Positions 1 through 6,863 are shown, numbered from the stretch's first letter. The stretch is 11,266 nucleotides of DNA from UBA11524 sp964547515 (GCA_964547515.1 CAZJOA010000092.1:1-11266); one strand, 5' to 3'. Program-made: numbers and translations. Notes: generated from the letters alone by a model not told the origin.

Positions 1-80
1 AAAACGGCGGACATATCGCCGCGGACGGCTTAGGAGGACGCATTCGCCGTGATTTCTGTGTCCTGCGCAGGTTTTTTCCT

Positions 81-108
81 TTGCAAATCCGACAATATGT
101 GTTATAAT
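81..108 (+). promoter_or_regulatory. Sigma-A promoter with extended -10 for the DUF624 gene
   Basis: TTGCAA (81-86), a 16-bp spacer and TATAAT (103-108), with TG at 100-101 giving an extended -10. Transcription should begin near 115, leaving a leader of about 88 nt before the ATG at 203. The -10 box overlaps the upstream in-frame ATG at 107, which rules that ATG out as the start. Confidence 0.8.
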
Positions 109-157
109 GTACGTTGAAATCGTGTGCCCAGGCATGCGAAGGTGGCAATCGATTATG

Positions 158-182
158 GGTCGCGGACGGCAAGTCCCCGACC
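158..182 (+). other. Leader hairpin just upstream of the DUF624 SD
   Basis: GGTCGCGGAC (158-167) faces GTCCCCGACC (173-182) across a 5-nt loop: nine pairs with one C-C mismatch. It ends a few bases before the SD AGAGGAGG (187-194). A competing pairing, GACGG (165-169) with CCGTC (181-185), is also possible. The hairpin may affect translation initiation or RNA stability. This is inferred from sequence only, and there is no second copy to test conservation. Confidence 0.4.
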
Positions 183-202
183 GTCAGAGGAGGAACCCCG
201 CG

Positions 203-1255
203 ATGTTTGGCAAGTTCATGAACAACTACTACTATGGCAAATCCGGGAAGGGGGACTACAACCCCGAGGATCTGCCGAAGAACCGCTGGCAGCTGTTCTG
301 GGAGATGCTGCGTGTGCGCATGAGTGCGCTGTGCCGGCTGAACCTGATCTACATGCTGCCGTGGATCCCGACGATGATCGTCATCGGCATGCTGGTGATG
401 TATGTGCTGACCATGGGCGCAGCACCGGCGCAGGAGCAGACCATCACCAATGAGGACGGCACGACCACGACGCAGTACGTCGAGGTGGAAATGACCGAGG
501 AAGAGACCCTCGCCATGATGGAGGAGCAGATGGCCATGCTGCCGGATATGCTCACCTCCACCCTGCTGATGCTCATCCCGTGCATCTTCATCACCGGCCC
601 GTGGACGGCGGGTGTGGCGTATGTGACCCGCAACTGGTCGCGGGACGAGCATGCGTTCATCTGGTCGGACATGAAGGACGCGATGAAGGAAAACTGGAAG
701 CCCGCCCTGGGACTGTCCGCCATCAGCGCAGTCGTGCCCTTCCTGGCGTATATCTGCTGGACCTTCTATGGCGGCATGGCGGCGGACAACTGGATCATGG
801 TCATCCCGCAGATGTTCACGCTGATGGTCGCGCTGATCTGGTCGCTGGCCGTCACCTATGCCTATCCCATGCTCGTCACCTATAAGATGAACCTGCGCAC
901 CATCCTGCGCAACAGCCTGCTGCTGGCCATCGGCCGTCTGCCCATGAGCGTGGGCATCCGCCTGCTGCATTGCGTGCCGCTGCTGCTGGGTGCGGTGCTG
1001 ACCTTCCTGCTGGGCAGCCTCTGGGTGCCCATGATCGTCCTGGCCTATTATATCTTCTTTGGCTTCTCCATGTCCCGGTTCGTCACCGCGTCCTACACCA
1101 ATGCGCAGTTCGATCGCTTCATCAACAGCCGCATCGAGGGTGCGCAGGTCGGCCGAGGCCTGGCGGAGCAGGATGACGATGACCTGGACGAGGAGGAAGA
1201 GGAGCGTGAGCTCAAGCCCTGGGAGAACGGCTACGCCAACCGCGGCGAGGAATGA
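203..1255 (+). CDS. DUF624 (YesL-like) multi-pass membrane protein
   Basis: A 350-residue integral membrane protein. The ATG at 203 is chosen because it follows AGAGGAGG with 8-nt spacing and because the family typically begins MFG. About six hydrophobic segments lie near residues 50-72, 117-140, 168-188, 198-223, 252-272 and 273-293. The block around residues 132-168 (GPWTAG, VTRNW, WSDMKDAMKENW) is the signature stretch of DUF624/YesL proteins. Members often sit near carbohydrate-uptake genes, but their biochemical role is unknown and no sugar genes are visible here. Two oddities are an acidic, Thr/Gln/Met-rich insertion between the first two membrane segments (about 73-115) and an acidic tail with an unbroken Asp/Glu run around 324-336. 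It has its own promoter; the next gene has a separate sporulation-type promoter just after the stop. The family call is firm and the function unknown. Confidence 0.82.
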   Translation: MFGKFMNNYYYGKSGKGDYNPEDLPKNRWQLFWEMLRVRMSALCRLNLIYMLPWIPTMIVIGMLVMYVLTMGAAPAQEQTITNEDGTTTTQYVEVEMTEEETLAMMEEQMAMLPDMLTSTLLMLIPCIFITGPWTAGVAYVTRNWSRDEHAFIWSDMKDAMKENWKPALGLSAISAVVPFLAYICWTFYGGMAADNWIMVIPQMFTLMVALIWSLAVTYAYPMLVTYKMNLRTILRNSLLLAIGRLPMSVGIRLLHCVPLLLGAVLTFLLGSLWVPMIVLAYYIFFGFSMSRFVTASYTNAQFDRFINSRIEGAQVGRGLAEQDDDDLDEEEEERELKPWENGYANRGEE

Positions 1256-1260
1256 TCCCG

Positions 1261-1290
1261 GAATGATTTCCGCCCCATGCGCACATGCTA
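1261..1290 (+). promoter_or_regulatory. Sigma-G-like forespore promoter for the SASP gene
   Basis: GAATG (1261-1265), an 18-bp spacer and CATGCTA (1284-1290). From established Bacillus knowledge, sigma-G promoters read roughly GHATR-N17/18-CATWHTA, so the -35 fits fully and the -10 differs at one position. The element starts 5 bp after the DUF624 stop and would initiate near 1297, just before the SD at 1306. The match to a SASP gene, the classic sigma-G target, strengthens the call. Confidence 0.6.
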
Positions 1291-1318
1291 TTGTCCAATG
1301 ACGATGGGAGGTGCGGGA

Positions 1319-1489
1319 ATGGCGGGAATGGAATGGCGGCTGACACCGCGCGAGAAGCGGAAATATGAGGCGGCGAAGCACCTGGGGCTGACGCTCCGGC
1401 TGATGCAGAACGGCTGGGCGGGACTGTCCGCCAAGGACACGGGACGCATCGGCGCGGTGCTGCGCCGCCCAAGGGAAAAGCAGGAGTAA
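1319..1489 (+). CDS. Small acid-soluble spore protein, alpha/beta type (short clostridial form)
   Basis: A 56-residue basic protein. Residues 15-24 (KYEAAKHLGL) and 32-50 (GWAGLSAKDTGRIGAVLRR) match the two conserved blocks of alpha/beta-type SASPs: the K-E-A-LG helix block and the GWG-LS-GxIGG block. These proteins coat forespore DNA and protect it from UV and chemical damage, then are degraded by the protease GPR at germination. The usual GPR site has Glu followed by Ile, Val or Phe; here it is Glu17-Ala18, a departure. The ATG at 1319 is chosen because GGGAGGTG (1306-1313) lies 5 nt upstream; a second ATG at 1328 is less well spaced. The sigma-G-like promoter upstream supports forespore expression. 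No convincing terminator follows. It is shorter than Bacillus SspA/B but matches the short clostridial SASP form. Confidence 0.85.
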   Translation: MAGMEWRLTPREKRKYEAAKHLGLTLRLMQNGWAGLSAKDTGRIGAVLRRPREKQE

Positions 1490-1580
1490 TTAGCATGGGT
1501 ATCTCCAGAAACTCAGTTTACCACAAAGCTTCAAGAGAGACCAATAATGGATTATCCGAAACGTTGGGAGCGGATGGGTG

Positions 1581-1738
1581 AGGCGGCTGCATCGAGATCT
1601 CAAAGGGGACGGTGCGGCGAATATGCGGGGGATTGCTTCCGCATTCCTTTCCAACCATGCAAGTGAAGACTACGATGCATTTTCGTTGAATTCAAAGCAA
1701 TTCCACGCATCCTGAGCCGCCAAGATATGCAGCCGCCT
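1581..1738 (+). other. Long-range 12-bp inverted repeat in repeat copy 1
   Basis: AGGCGGCTGCAT (1581-1592) is the exact reverse complement of ATGCAGCCGCCT (1727-1738). The pairing would close a domain of about 158 nt that also contains the small stem ATGCGG (1623-1628) / CCGCAT (1639-1644). The same two elements recur unchanged in copy 2. Confidence 0.6.
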
Positions 1739-1767
1739 TTGCCGAATGCTCCGATTACTCGGGGGGT

Positions 1768-1803
1768 CCGGGGGGAAAAGCCACACCCTGCTTTTCCCCC
1801 CGG
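1768..1803 (+). other. Perfect 14-bp hairpin (H1) in repeat copy 1
   Basis: CCGGGGGGAAAAGC (1768-1781) pairs completely with GCTTTTCCCCCCGG (1790-1803) around an 8-nt loop. There is no downstream T-run, so a simple terminator is unlikely. The counterpart in copy 2 has three A:T pairs instead of four, both arms having changed. Confidence 0.75.
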
Positions 1804-1812
1804 CGGCTTTGC

Positions 1813-1837
1813 GCCGCTTTCGACGCGCGAAAGCGGC
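1813..1837 (+). other. Perfect 10-bp hairpin (H2) in repeat copy 1
   Basis: GCCGCTTTCG (1813-1822) pairs with CGAAAGCGGC (1828-1837) around the loop ACGCG. Its left arm can pair alternatively with GCGGC at 1803-1807, which would disrupt H2. Stem and loop are identical in copy 2. Confidence 0.75.
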
Positions 1838-1882
1838 CTTGTACTCGGCTTTCCATGCATGAATTTAAGGAACAAGTTTTTT

Positions 1883-1889
1883 GAGGTGA
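1883..1889 (+). promoter_or_regulatory. SD fixing a TTG start for the methyltransferase
   Basis: GAGGTGA lies 4 nt before the TTG at 1894. No ATG in the frame is near an SD; the next in-frame ATG (1930) would remove the conserved N-terminal block typical of this methyltransferase group. Confidence 0.7.
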
Positions 1890-1893
1890 CCAA

Positions 1894-2646
1894 TTGTACA
1901 CGAGTTTTGCCGAAGTATACGATCAGCTCATGGACAATGTGAACTATGAGCGCTGGGCGGAGCTGTATTCGGTGCTGCTCCGGAGCGGCGAGGTGCAGCC
2001 GGGCAGCAGGGTCTGCGAATGCGCATGCGGCACGGGCGGACTGACGCTGCCGCTGAGCCGGATGGGCTACCAGATGACGGGGGTCGATCTGTCGCAGGAG
2101 ATGCTGTGGATCGCGGCGCAGAAGGCGCGCAAGGCCGGTCAGGGCATCCCCTTCATCCAGCAGGACATGCGCCGTCTCCGCCTGCACCGGCAGATGGACG
2201 CGGTGCTCGCCACCTGCGATGGCGTGAACTATCTGCTGACGGATGAGGATGTCAGCCTGTTCTTCCGGGCGGCGCATGCGGCGCTTCGTCCGGGGGGCGC
2301 GCTGATCTTCGACGTTTCGACCCCGTGGAAGCTGGAAAATGTCCTGGGCGATCAGCTCCTATGCGAGGATCGGGAGGACGTCACCTATGTCTGGCAGAAC
2401 AGCTACAGCAGGAAGACCGGCATCTGCGACATGACGCTGTGCTTCTTCGTCCGGGAGGCGGATGGCCGCTATCGCCGGATCGACGAGGAGCAGAAGCAGA
2501 AGGCGCATTCGGCTGCGGGGCTGACGGCGCTGCTGGAAAGCAATGGCTTCACCGATGTGCATGTCTACGGCAACAGCCGGATGGAAGCCCCCCGCGAGAA
2601 GGAACAGCGCTGGCATTTCATTGCCCGGCGCGATGCGCTGGCGTAA
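1894..2646 (+). CDS. Class I SAM-dependent methyltransferase
   Basis: A 250-residue Rossmann-fold methyltransferase; the substrate is not predictable. Start is TTG with SD GAGGTGA; the resulting N-terminus (YTSFAEVYDQLMDNVNYERW) matches the family opening of F-A-xx-YD-xLM. Motif I is at residues 39-50 (VCECACGTGGLT), with Ala at the position usually held by the first Gly of the loop. The acidic SAM-ribose residue is Asp65 in GVDLS, the next acidic motif is QQDM at 89-92, and the post-motif core ATCDGVNYLL is at 106-115. It resembles Bacillus YodH/YqeM-type enzymes, some of which act on small molecules or RNA; this is family resemblance only. It is the first gene of the proposed operon, 25 bp before hslO. 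I found no convincing promoter immediately upstream, so one could lie within the repeat. Confidence 0.85.
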   Translation: MYTSFAEVYDQLMDNVNYERWAELYSVLLRSGEVQPGSRVCECACGTGGLTLPLSRMGYQMTGVDLSQEMLWIAAQKARKAGQGIPFIQQDMRRLRLHRQMDAVLATCDGVNYLLTDEDVSLFFRAAHAALRPGGALIFDVSTPWKLENVLGDQLLCEDREDVTYVWQNSYSRKTGICDMTLCFFVREADGRYRRIDEEQKQKAHSAAGLTALLESNGFTDVHVYGNSRMEAPREKEQRWHFIARRDALA

Positions 2647-2671
2647 TGCCCGCAAAAAGGAGAACATAGAT

Positions 2672-3586
2672 ATGGATGCTGAACAGAAGAGCCCGATCGA
2701 GCGCCATGAAGGCGATGAGATGATCCGCGGCACGCTGATGGATGGTCAGGTGCGCGTGATGATGTGCGAAACGACCCGGATGACCCAGCGTGCGGCGGAC
2801 ATTCACCATGCGACGCCGGTGTGCACGGCCGCCATGGGACGGCTGATGACGGCGACGGCCATGCTGGGCGTGATGATGAAGGGCGAAAGGGAATCCGTCA
2901 CCGTCAACATCAAGGGCGGCGGCCCGATGGGCACGGTGGTGGCCGTGGCGAACCATGGCGATGTGAAGGTCTGCGCGGATGACCCGCAGGTGACGCTGCC
3001 TCTGCGGGAGGACGGAAAGCTCAACGTCGGTGCGGCCATCGGCAAGGATGGGTACATGACCGTCGTGAAGGATCTGGGGCTGCGCGAGCCGTATGTCGGT
3101 CAGATCGAGCTGGTCTCCGGCGAATTGGCCATCGACTTTGCCAATTATTACACCGTGTCGGAGCAGCAGCCGTCCCTGGTGGCGCTGGGGGTGCTGGTTT
3201 CGGGCGATGCCGTCCTCAAGGCCGGCGGACTCCTCCTCCAGCCCATGCCTGGCTGCGCGGATGACGTGATCGACCAGCTGGAGCTGCGCAGCCCCATGTT
3301 CGCCGACATCAGCCGTGAATTGACCTTCGCCAGCAAGGAGGAATTGCTCGAGGACTGGTTCCGCGGCATGGATCTCCAGGTGCTGGAGCGCACGCCCCTG
3401 CGGTATCACTGCGGGTGCTCGCGCTACCGCATGGAGAAGGCGCTCATCTCCCTGGGGCGCAGCGAATTGCAGACCATCATCAACGAGGATACAGGCGCAG
3501 AGCTGGGCTGTCATTTCTGCCACAGCCAATACCGTTTCACCACGCAAGAGCTGACGGAGCTGCTCCGGCGCGCCACTCGCGAATAA
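2672..3586 (+). CDS. hslO: Hsp33 redox-regulated holdase chaperone
   Basis: A 304-residue cytoplasmic chaperone. In this family, reduced protein binds Zn2+ through four cysteines and is inactive; oxidation and unfolding expose a surface that holds unfolding proteins. The four ligands are present as Cys247-x-Cys249 and Cys280-xx-Cys283, in the usual C-terminal layout around ALISLG (257-262). The N-terminal domain begins near residue 18 (IRGTLMDGQVRV) and includes the characteristic TATAMLG (60-66) and the KGGGPMGTVVAVAN region (81-94). The ATG at 2672 is preferred because AAGGAGA (2657-2663) is 8 nt upstream. This leaves about 16 residues before the normal family start, so the ATG at 2720 is an alternative with a poor SD. 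It follows the methyltransferase by 25 bp and precedes the TPR gene by 34 bp, so cotranscription is likely. Confidence 0.95.
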   Translation: MDAEQKSPIERHEGDEMIRGTLMDGQVRVMMCETTRMTQRAADIHHATPVCTAAMGRLMTATAMLGVMMKGERESVTVNIKGGGPMGTVVAVANHGDVKVCADDPQVTLPLREDGKLNVGAAIGKDGYMTVVKDLGLREPYVGQIELVSGELAIDFANYYTVSEQQPSLVALGVLVSGDAVLKAGGLLLQPMPGCADDVIDQLELRSPMFADISRELTFASKEELLEDWFRGMDLQVLERTPLRYHCGCSRYRMEKALISLGRSELQTIINEDTGAELGCHFCHSQYRFTTQELTELLRRATRE

Positions 3587-3588
3587 TA

Positions 3589-3606
3589 TCGGAGGGACTT
3601 CTCCGA
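3589..3606 (+). other. Intercistronic 6-bp hairpin after hslO
   Basis: TCGGAG (3589-3594) pairs with CTCCGA (3601-3606) across a 6-nt loop, just before the SD AAGGAG (3610-3615). There is no T-run, so it is more likely an mRNA-processing or stability element than a terminator, or incidental. Confidence 0.3.
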
Positions 3607-3620
3607 GCCAAGGAGCTTGC

Positions 3621-5279
3621 ATGAATCAGAATGAACGGGGCGTGCTCTATCCCTTCCGGCTGACGGGCAGTCAGCTGCGGCGCAGTGCGGCGCTGATGCA
3701 GCGTCGGGGGCAGCATGCGGATGCGCTGGTGCTTCTGCGGCGTGCGGCGTGTCAGGATGATACGCCGTCCGCCTGGCAGACGCTGGCGGATTCGCTCCGC
3801 CGGACGGGCAACTGGGAGGCTGCGGCGCATGTGCTGTGCCGTGTGCTGGCGCTGGACGCGCAGCAGGGCGGCGTGTGGATCGACCTGGCGCACTGCCTGC
3901 ATGCCATGGGGCAGCAGGTGCAGGCGATGGACTGTGCGTATCATCAGCTGCGGGATGACCCCTGGTCGGCGGAGGGCGATGCGGCGCGACTGCTGCTGTC
4001 CGGGATGCATGTGGGCGAACCGGCGGACGGCACCGAGCCCCGCCGGACGCAGCTGCTGATCCACCGGGGCGTGAATGCCTGGCAGCACGGAGACCGTCCC
4101 TGCGGCGAGCGGAAGCTTCGCCGTGCCCTGCACATGACGAAGGAGAAGCAGCGCCTCCTGTCCACCGCATCGATGCTCTGCCTGCTCACGAACGACCTGT
4201 CCGGCGCGATGCGTTACCTGACCCGTGCGCTGCGCAGAAGGCCCGACGATGCCCGGACGCTCATCTCGCTGTCCATGCTCTTTGGCCAGATGGGGAAGGG
4301 GCGTGTGGCGCGGGGCTTTCTGAAGCGCGCGGGGGACTTTGCGGACACCCCGGCGGAGGCCGAGAGCTTTCTCACGGCGGCCTGGTCACAAGATGCGTGG
4401 GACGAAATGGGTGCCTTCCTCGACGTGCAGGAGAAGCGCTGGCCGTATCGCACGGCGCTTCTGTCGGCACGGGCGACCCTGTTGGCCGAATGCGGCGATG
4501 AGGCAAGGGCGACGCTTCTGCGGCGGGACATCCTGGCCATCAATCCGGATGACCGTGTCGCGGCGACCTGGCTGGCGTGGCGACAGCATCAGCCGAATGC
4601 GCCGTTCTTCGTGCCGGGGACGCTGCCCGGGCCGGAGCGGAAGCGTCAGCAGGAGGAATTGCAGACCCTGTCGGAGCAGCTGTCGGACGGGGAAATGCTC
4701 CAATGCGGCGGACGGGCGCGTCAGCTGCTGGATTGGATGCTGGAAAGCACTGATTCGGCGGAAATCCACCTGGGGCTGTCCATCCTGGAGCGGATGCAGC
4801 CCTGCCTGGCGCTGACCTGCCTGCTCAAGGAGCTGCTCTGCCGCCCGAGCGTGCAGACCGATGTCCGCCAATGGGCGATGTGCCGCCTGACCGAATGGGG
4901 CGAGACGGAGCTGATCGTCCTGTCCGGCGGGCGCTTCAGCATGGTGCAGTGTGCGCAGTTCAGCGACCTGACGAAGCATCGCCCGTGGCGGATGTTCCTG
5001 CCCATGCTGCTGGAGGAAACGCGCCGATACCGCCAAAGCCCCGGGATCGCTGCGTTTGCGGCGGACTGCTGGCGGCACATGTCCCCATCCCAGCGGATGG
5101 CGGCTGCGGGCAGCAGACGGTTTGTCTGGTGCAAGGCGATGGAGATCCTCTACCTGTGCGACCGGGGCGAGGAAGCGCAGGCGATCCGCGTCGTGCAGGA
5201 TGCGGGCATGTCCGTCCGGCGGATCAGCCGCGTGCTGCGTCAGCTCATGCGCTGCCGGGAGAACGATACGAAGCAATGA
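3621..5279 (+). CDS. Large TPR-like repeat protein of unknown function
   Basis: A 552-residue, Arg- and Leu-rich soluble protein with no signal peptide or membrane segment. The ATG follows AAGGAG with a 5-nt spacer. Helical TPR-like pairs are visible at residues about 17-45 (ALVLLRRA), 50-80 (AWQTLADSLRRTGNWEAAAHVL) and 84-112. Further units lie at about 187-245 (SGAMRYLTRALRRRPDDARTL) and 285-310 (ARATLLRRDILAINPDD), all with the expected Ala/Gly/Leu spacing. The C-terminal third (about 345-552) is also helical but has no motif I recognise. TPR arrays act as protein-protein scaffolds; partners cannot be named. It sits inside the operon between hslO and a HEAT-like repeat protein, so two helical-repeat scaffolds are made together. 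The fold class is fairly secure and the function unknown. Confidence 0.75.
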   Translation: MNQNERGVLYPFRLTGSQLRRSAALMQRRGQHADALVLLRRAACQDDTPSAWQTLADSLRRTGNWEAAAHVLCRVLALDAQQGGVWIDLAHCLHAMGQQVQAMDCAYHQLRDDPWSAEGDAARLLLSGMHVGEPADGTEPRRTQLLIHRGVNAWQHGDRPCGERKLRRALHMTKEKQRLLSTASMLCLLTNDLSGAMRYLTRALRRRPDDARTLISLSMLFGQMGKGRVARGFLKRAGDFADTPAEAESFLTAAWSQDAWDEMGAFLDVQEKRWPYRTALLSARATLLAECGDEARATLLRRDILAINPDDRVAATWLAWRQHQPNAPFFVPGTLPGPERKRQQEELQTLSEQLSDGEMLQCGGRARQLLDWMLESTDSAEIHLGLSILERMQPCLALTCLLKELLCRPSVQTDVRQWAMCRLTEWGETELIVLSGGRFSMVQCAQFSDLTKHRPWRMFLPMLLEETRRYRQSPGIAAFAADCWRHMSPSQRMAAAGSRRFVWCKAMEILYLCDRGEEAQAIRVVQDAGMSVRRISRVLRQLMRCRENDTKQ

Positions 5280-5281
5280 TG

Positions 5282-5297
5282 TCCGGCTGAGGCCGGA
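5282..5297 (+). other. Intercistronic 6-bp hairpin after the TPR gene
   Basis: TCCGGC (5282-5287) pairs with GCCGGA (5292-5297) across TGAG, directly before the SD of the next gene. No T-run follows. As with the hairpin after hslO, its position between cistrons fits mRNA processing better than termination. Confidence 0.35.
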
Positions 5298-5314
5298 GAA
5301 GGGAGTGCACAGCG

Positions 5315-6154
5315 ATGAAGTGCATCAATTTTGACGAGCATTTTGCGGATTTCACCTCCCGCTGGATGCAGGAGCATGCCAAGGAATACCGCAATTACGA
5401 CGCGATGGAGGCCGATCTGCCCCGCGTGTACATGATGTTCCTCAACACCCCGGCGAAATGGCTGGACGGCGTGACCCCCGGGGCGTATTTCTCCCAGTTT
5501 GAGGATGCGAAGGATCTGGTGGACTGGCTGGTGGAGTACACCCGGCAGGAGATCCCGGTGCCGGAGCTTCTGCTGGAGCAGATCCAGGCGGTGGGGAAGC
5601 CCTGCGAGAAGCGTCTGCTGGCGCTGCTCAAGGACGAAAGCCCCGACATCAACGACGAGGCACGCATGACCGCCATCGGCCTAATGCGCGACATGGAGTC
5701 CACCCTGCCCAAGATGCTCTACATCAGCTGGCAGCTTGACCGGGATGAGGTGGACGAAATGGCGGACAATGCGCTGGACAGCCTGCGCGAGATGGGCAAG
5801 GCGGTCGTTCAGCCGATCCTGCAGGAGCTGCCCCATGCCAACCGCGCCGGACAGGAGGCCTTCCTGGATGTGCTGGTGAATTATCCGGGCAATGAGCAGG
5901 TTTTTGACCTTGCCATTCGTTTGTTCAAGGAGAACCCCAGCCGCCGTGCGCTGTTCGCCAGCTATCTGGCCAAGCTGGGCGACGATCGTGCCCTGCCCGT
6001 GCTGATGGAGGCCGCCCTGGACGACAAGTGCAGGTATATGGACTTCATCGAGCTGCGCAACGCCATCGAGATGCTCGGCGGGGAAGCGCCCAAGAAGGAA
6101 TTTGCGGAGGACGAGGAATACGACGCGCTTCGGGCGATGGAGGGCGAGGACTGA
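5315..6154 (+). CDS. HEAT-like repeat protein
   Basis: A 279-residue acidic soluble protein. The ATG at 5315 is preceded by GAAGGGAGTG (5298-5307). The N-terminal 90 residues look like a distinct alpha domain (FDEHFADFTSRWM, PAKWLDGVTPGAYF). From about residue 95 onward there are regularly spaced helix pairs of the HEAT/PBS-lyase type: 95-130, 133-165 (ADNALDSLREMGKAVVQPIL), 170-200 and 205-235 (LAKLGDDRALPVLMEAA, the clearest unit). HEAT arrays are protein-binding scaffolds, and the PBS-lyase name does not imply an enzyme here. The tail (about 258-279) is strongly acidic. It is in the operon, 35 bp after the TPR gene and 43 bp before the HD gene. The partner is unknown. Confidence 0.7.
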   Translation: MKCINFDEHFADFTSRWMQEHAKEYRNYDAMEADLPRVYMMFLNTPAKWLDGVTPGAYFSQFEDAKDLVDWLVEYTRQEIPVPELLLEQIQAVGKPCEKRLLALLKDESPDINDEARMTAIGLMRDMESTLPKMLYISWQLDRDEVDEMADNALDSLREMGKAVVQPILQELPHANRAGQEAFLDVLVNYPGNEQVFDLAIRLFKENPSRRALFASYLAKLGDDRALPVLMEAALDDKCRYMDFIELRNAIEMLGGEAPKKEFAEDEEYDALRAMEGED

Positions 6155-6197
6155 TCGGACAGTCCGCCGTCCGCCGTGTCCCGTCGGAAGGAGAGCT

Positions 6198-6863
6198 ATG
6201 GTCACATTACAGGAAATCAAGCAGAACGAATCCATCAGCGCATTGATCCGCGCGGGGAATCGCTATCTGGAGAGCATGGGCTTCACCGAGCATGGTCCGC
6301 GCCATGTGGGGTATGTCAGCAAGACGGCATCCTACATCCTCAAGAGCCTGGGGTATTCCCCGCGGGAGGTCGAATTGGCGGCCATCGCGGGCTGGGTGCA
6401 CGATGTGGGCAATTCCGTCAACCGGCATGAACACGGGCCGCTGGGTGCGGTGCTGCTGCTGCCCATCCTGCGCGAAATGGGCATGGATATGGCGGACGTG
6501 ATGGAGATCATCACCGCCGTGGGCAACCACGAGGAGCAGAGCGGCTTCATCTCGTCCAATGTCAGCGCGGCGCTGGCGCTGGGCGACAAGTCCGACGCGC
6601 ATAAGAGCCGCGTCCGCCATGGCCGTCCCGATCCCACCGACATCCACGACCGCGTCAACTTCTCCATCACCGAGAATCAGGTCAGCGTCGACCGCGTCAG
6701 CCGTGTCATCCGCCATGAGCTGACCATGGATGCGTCCTCCTCCGTGATGGAATACCTGCAAATTTACATGAGCCGTATCGCCATGTGCGAGAAGGCCGCT
6801 GCGTTCCTGCGTTGCTCCTTCGACCTGGTCATCAACGGCCAATCCATCAACAACCGTCCCTAA
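6198..6863 (+). CDS. HD-domain metal-dependent phosphohydrolase
   Basis: A 221-residue soluble protein. The ATG at 6198 follows GGAAGGAGAG with short spacing; the longer reading frame upstream has no SD and runs into the previous gene. HD-superfamily metal ligands are visible in order: His36 (GPRHV), His68-Asp69 (VHDVGN), His77-His79, His111 (GNHEE) and Asp130 (LGDKSD). The family hydrolyses phosphate monoesters or diesters, often on nucleotides or cyclic dinucleotides. The single short domain, without GGDEF or HD-GYP signatures, gives no substrate. The C-terminal part (about 150-221) appears to be a separate alpha/beta segment ending in a hydrophobic strand (CSFDLVINGQ). The start lies 43 bp after the HEAT-like gene, and the stop is 25 bp before the TTG of the next gene. 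Confidence 0.85.
   Translation: MVTLQEIKQNESISALIRAGNRYLESMGFTEHGPRHVGYVSKTASYILKSLGYSPREVELAAIAGWVHDVGNSVNRHEHGPLGAVLLLPILREMGMDMADVMEIITAVGNHEEQSGFISSNVSAALALGDKSDAHKSRVRHGRPDPTDIHDRVNFSITENQVSVDRVSRVIRHELTMDASSSVMEYLQIYMSRIAMCEKAAAFLRCSFDLVINGQSINNRP

Larger units (their letters stand above)
1514..1840 (+). repeat. Intergenic structured repeat, copy 1 (about 327 bp)
   Basis: Most of the gene-free stretch 1490-1893 aligns end to end and in the same orientation with 8898-9226. The best block, 1571-1645 against 8956-9030, differs at one base in 75. Other shared blocks are AATTCAAAGCAA, the 17 bases at 1724-1740, and the 28 bases at 1813-1840. The left edge is near CAGTTTA at 1514 and similarity ends after GGCCTT at 1840. 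Inside lie a long-range 12-bp inverted repeat and three local hairpins. Neither strand holds a convincing ORF: reading frames crossing it lack an SD and are not conserved between copies. No terminal inverted repeats or target duplication are obvious. It could be a structured RNA, a non-autonomous mobile element or a transcription-unit boundary element. Outside it, 1490-1513 and 1841-1893 show only the SD of the next gene. Confidence 0.85.

Noticed and set aside
1..33. Possible 3' end of an upstream gene (frame 1, stop TAG at 31-33)
   Set aside because: Only ten codons precede the stop; there is no way to tell it from a chance open frame.
35..77. Hairpin AGGACGCA/TGTGTCCT followed by T6, as a terminator of an upstream gene
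   Set aside because: It has a G-T wobble, a 14-nt loop and a 7-nt gap before the T-run; too weak to call.
107..202. Extended N-terminus of the DUF624 protein from the ATG at 107
   Set aside because: That ATG overlaps the -10 box and lacks an SD; the ATG at 203 has AGAGGAGG and the family's normal N-terminus.
1813..1840. Repeat hairpins H1/H2 as ordinary rho-independent terminators
   Set aside because: Neither is followed by a T-run on either strand, and the operon upstream of copy 2 already has its own hairpin.
1600..2277. 225-codon open frame on the - strand
   Set aside because: It runs antisense through the methyltransferase and the repeat, with no SD and no recognisable domain; GC-rich coding DNA often leaves such shadows.
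2618..3622. 334-codon open frame on the - strand across hslO
   Set aside because: It is antisense to a certain gene, with no SD or domain signature.
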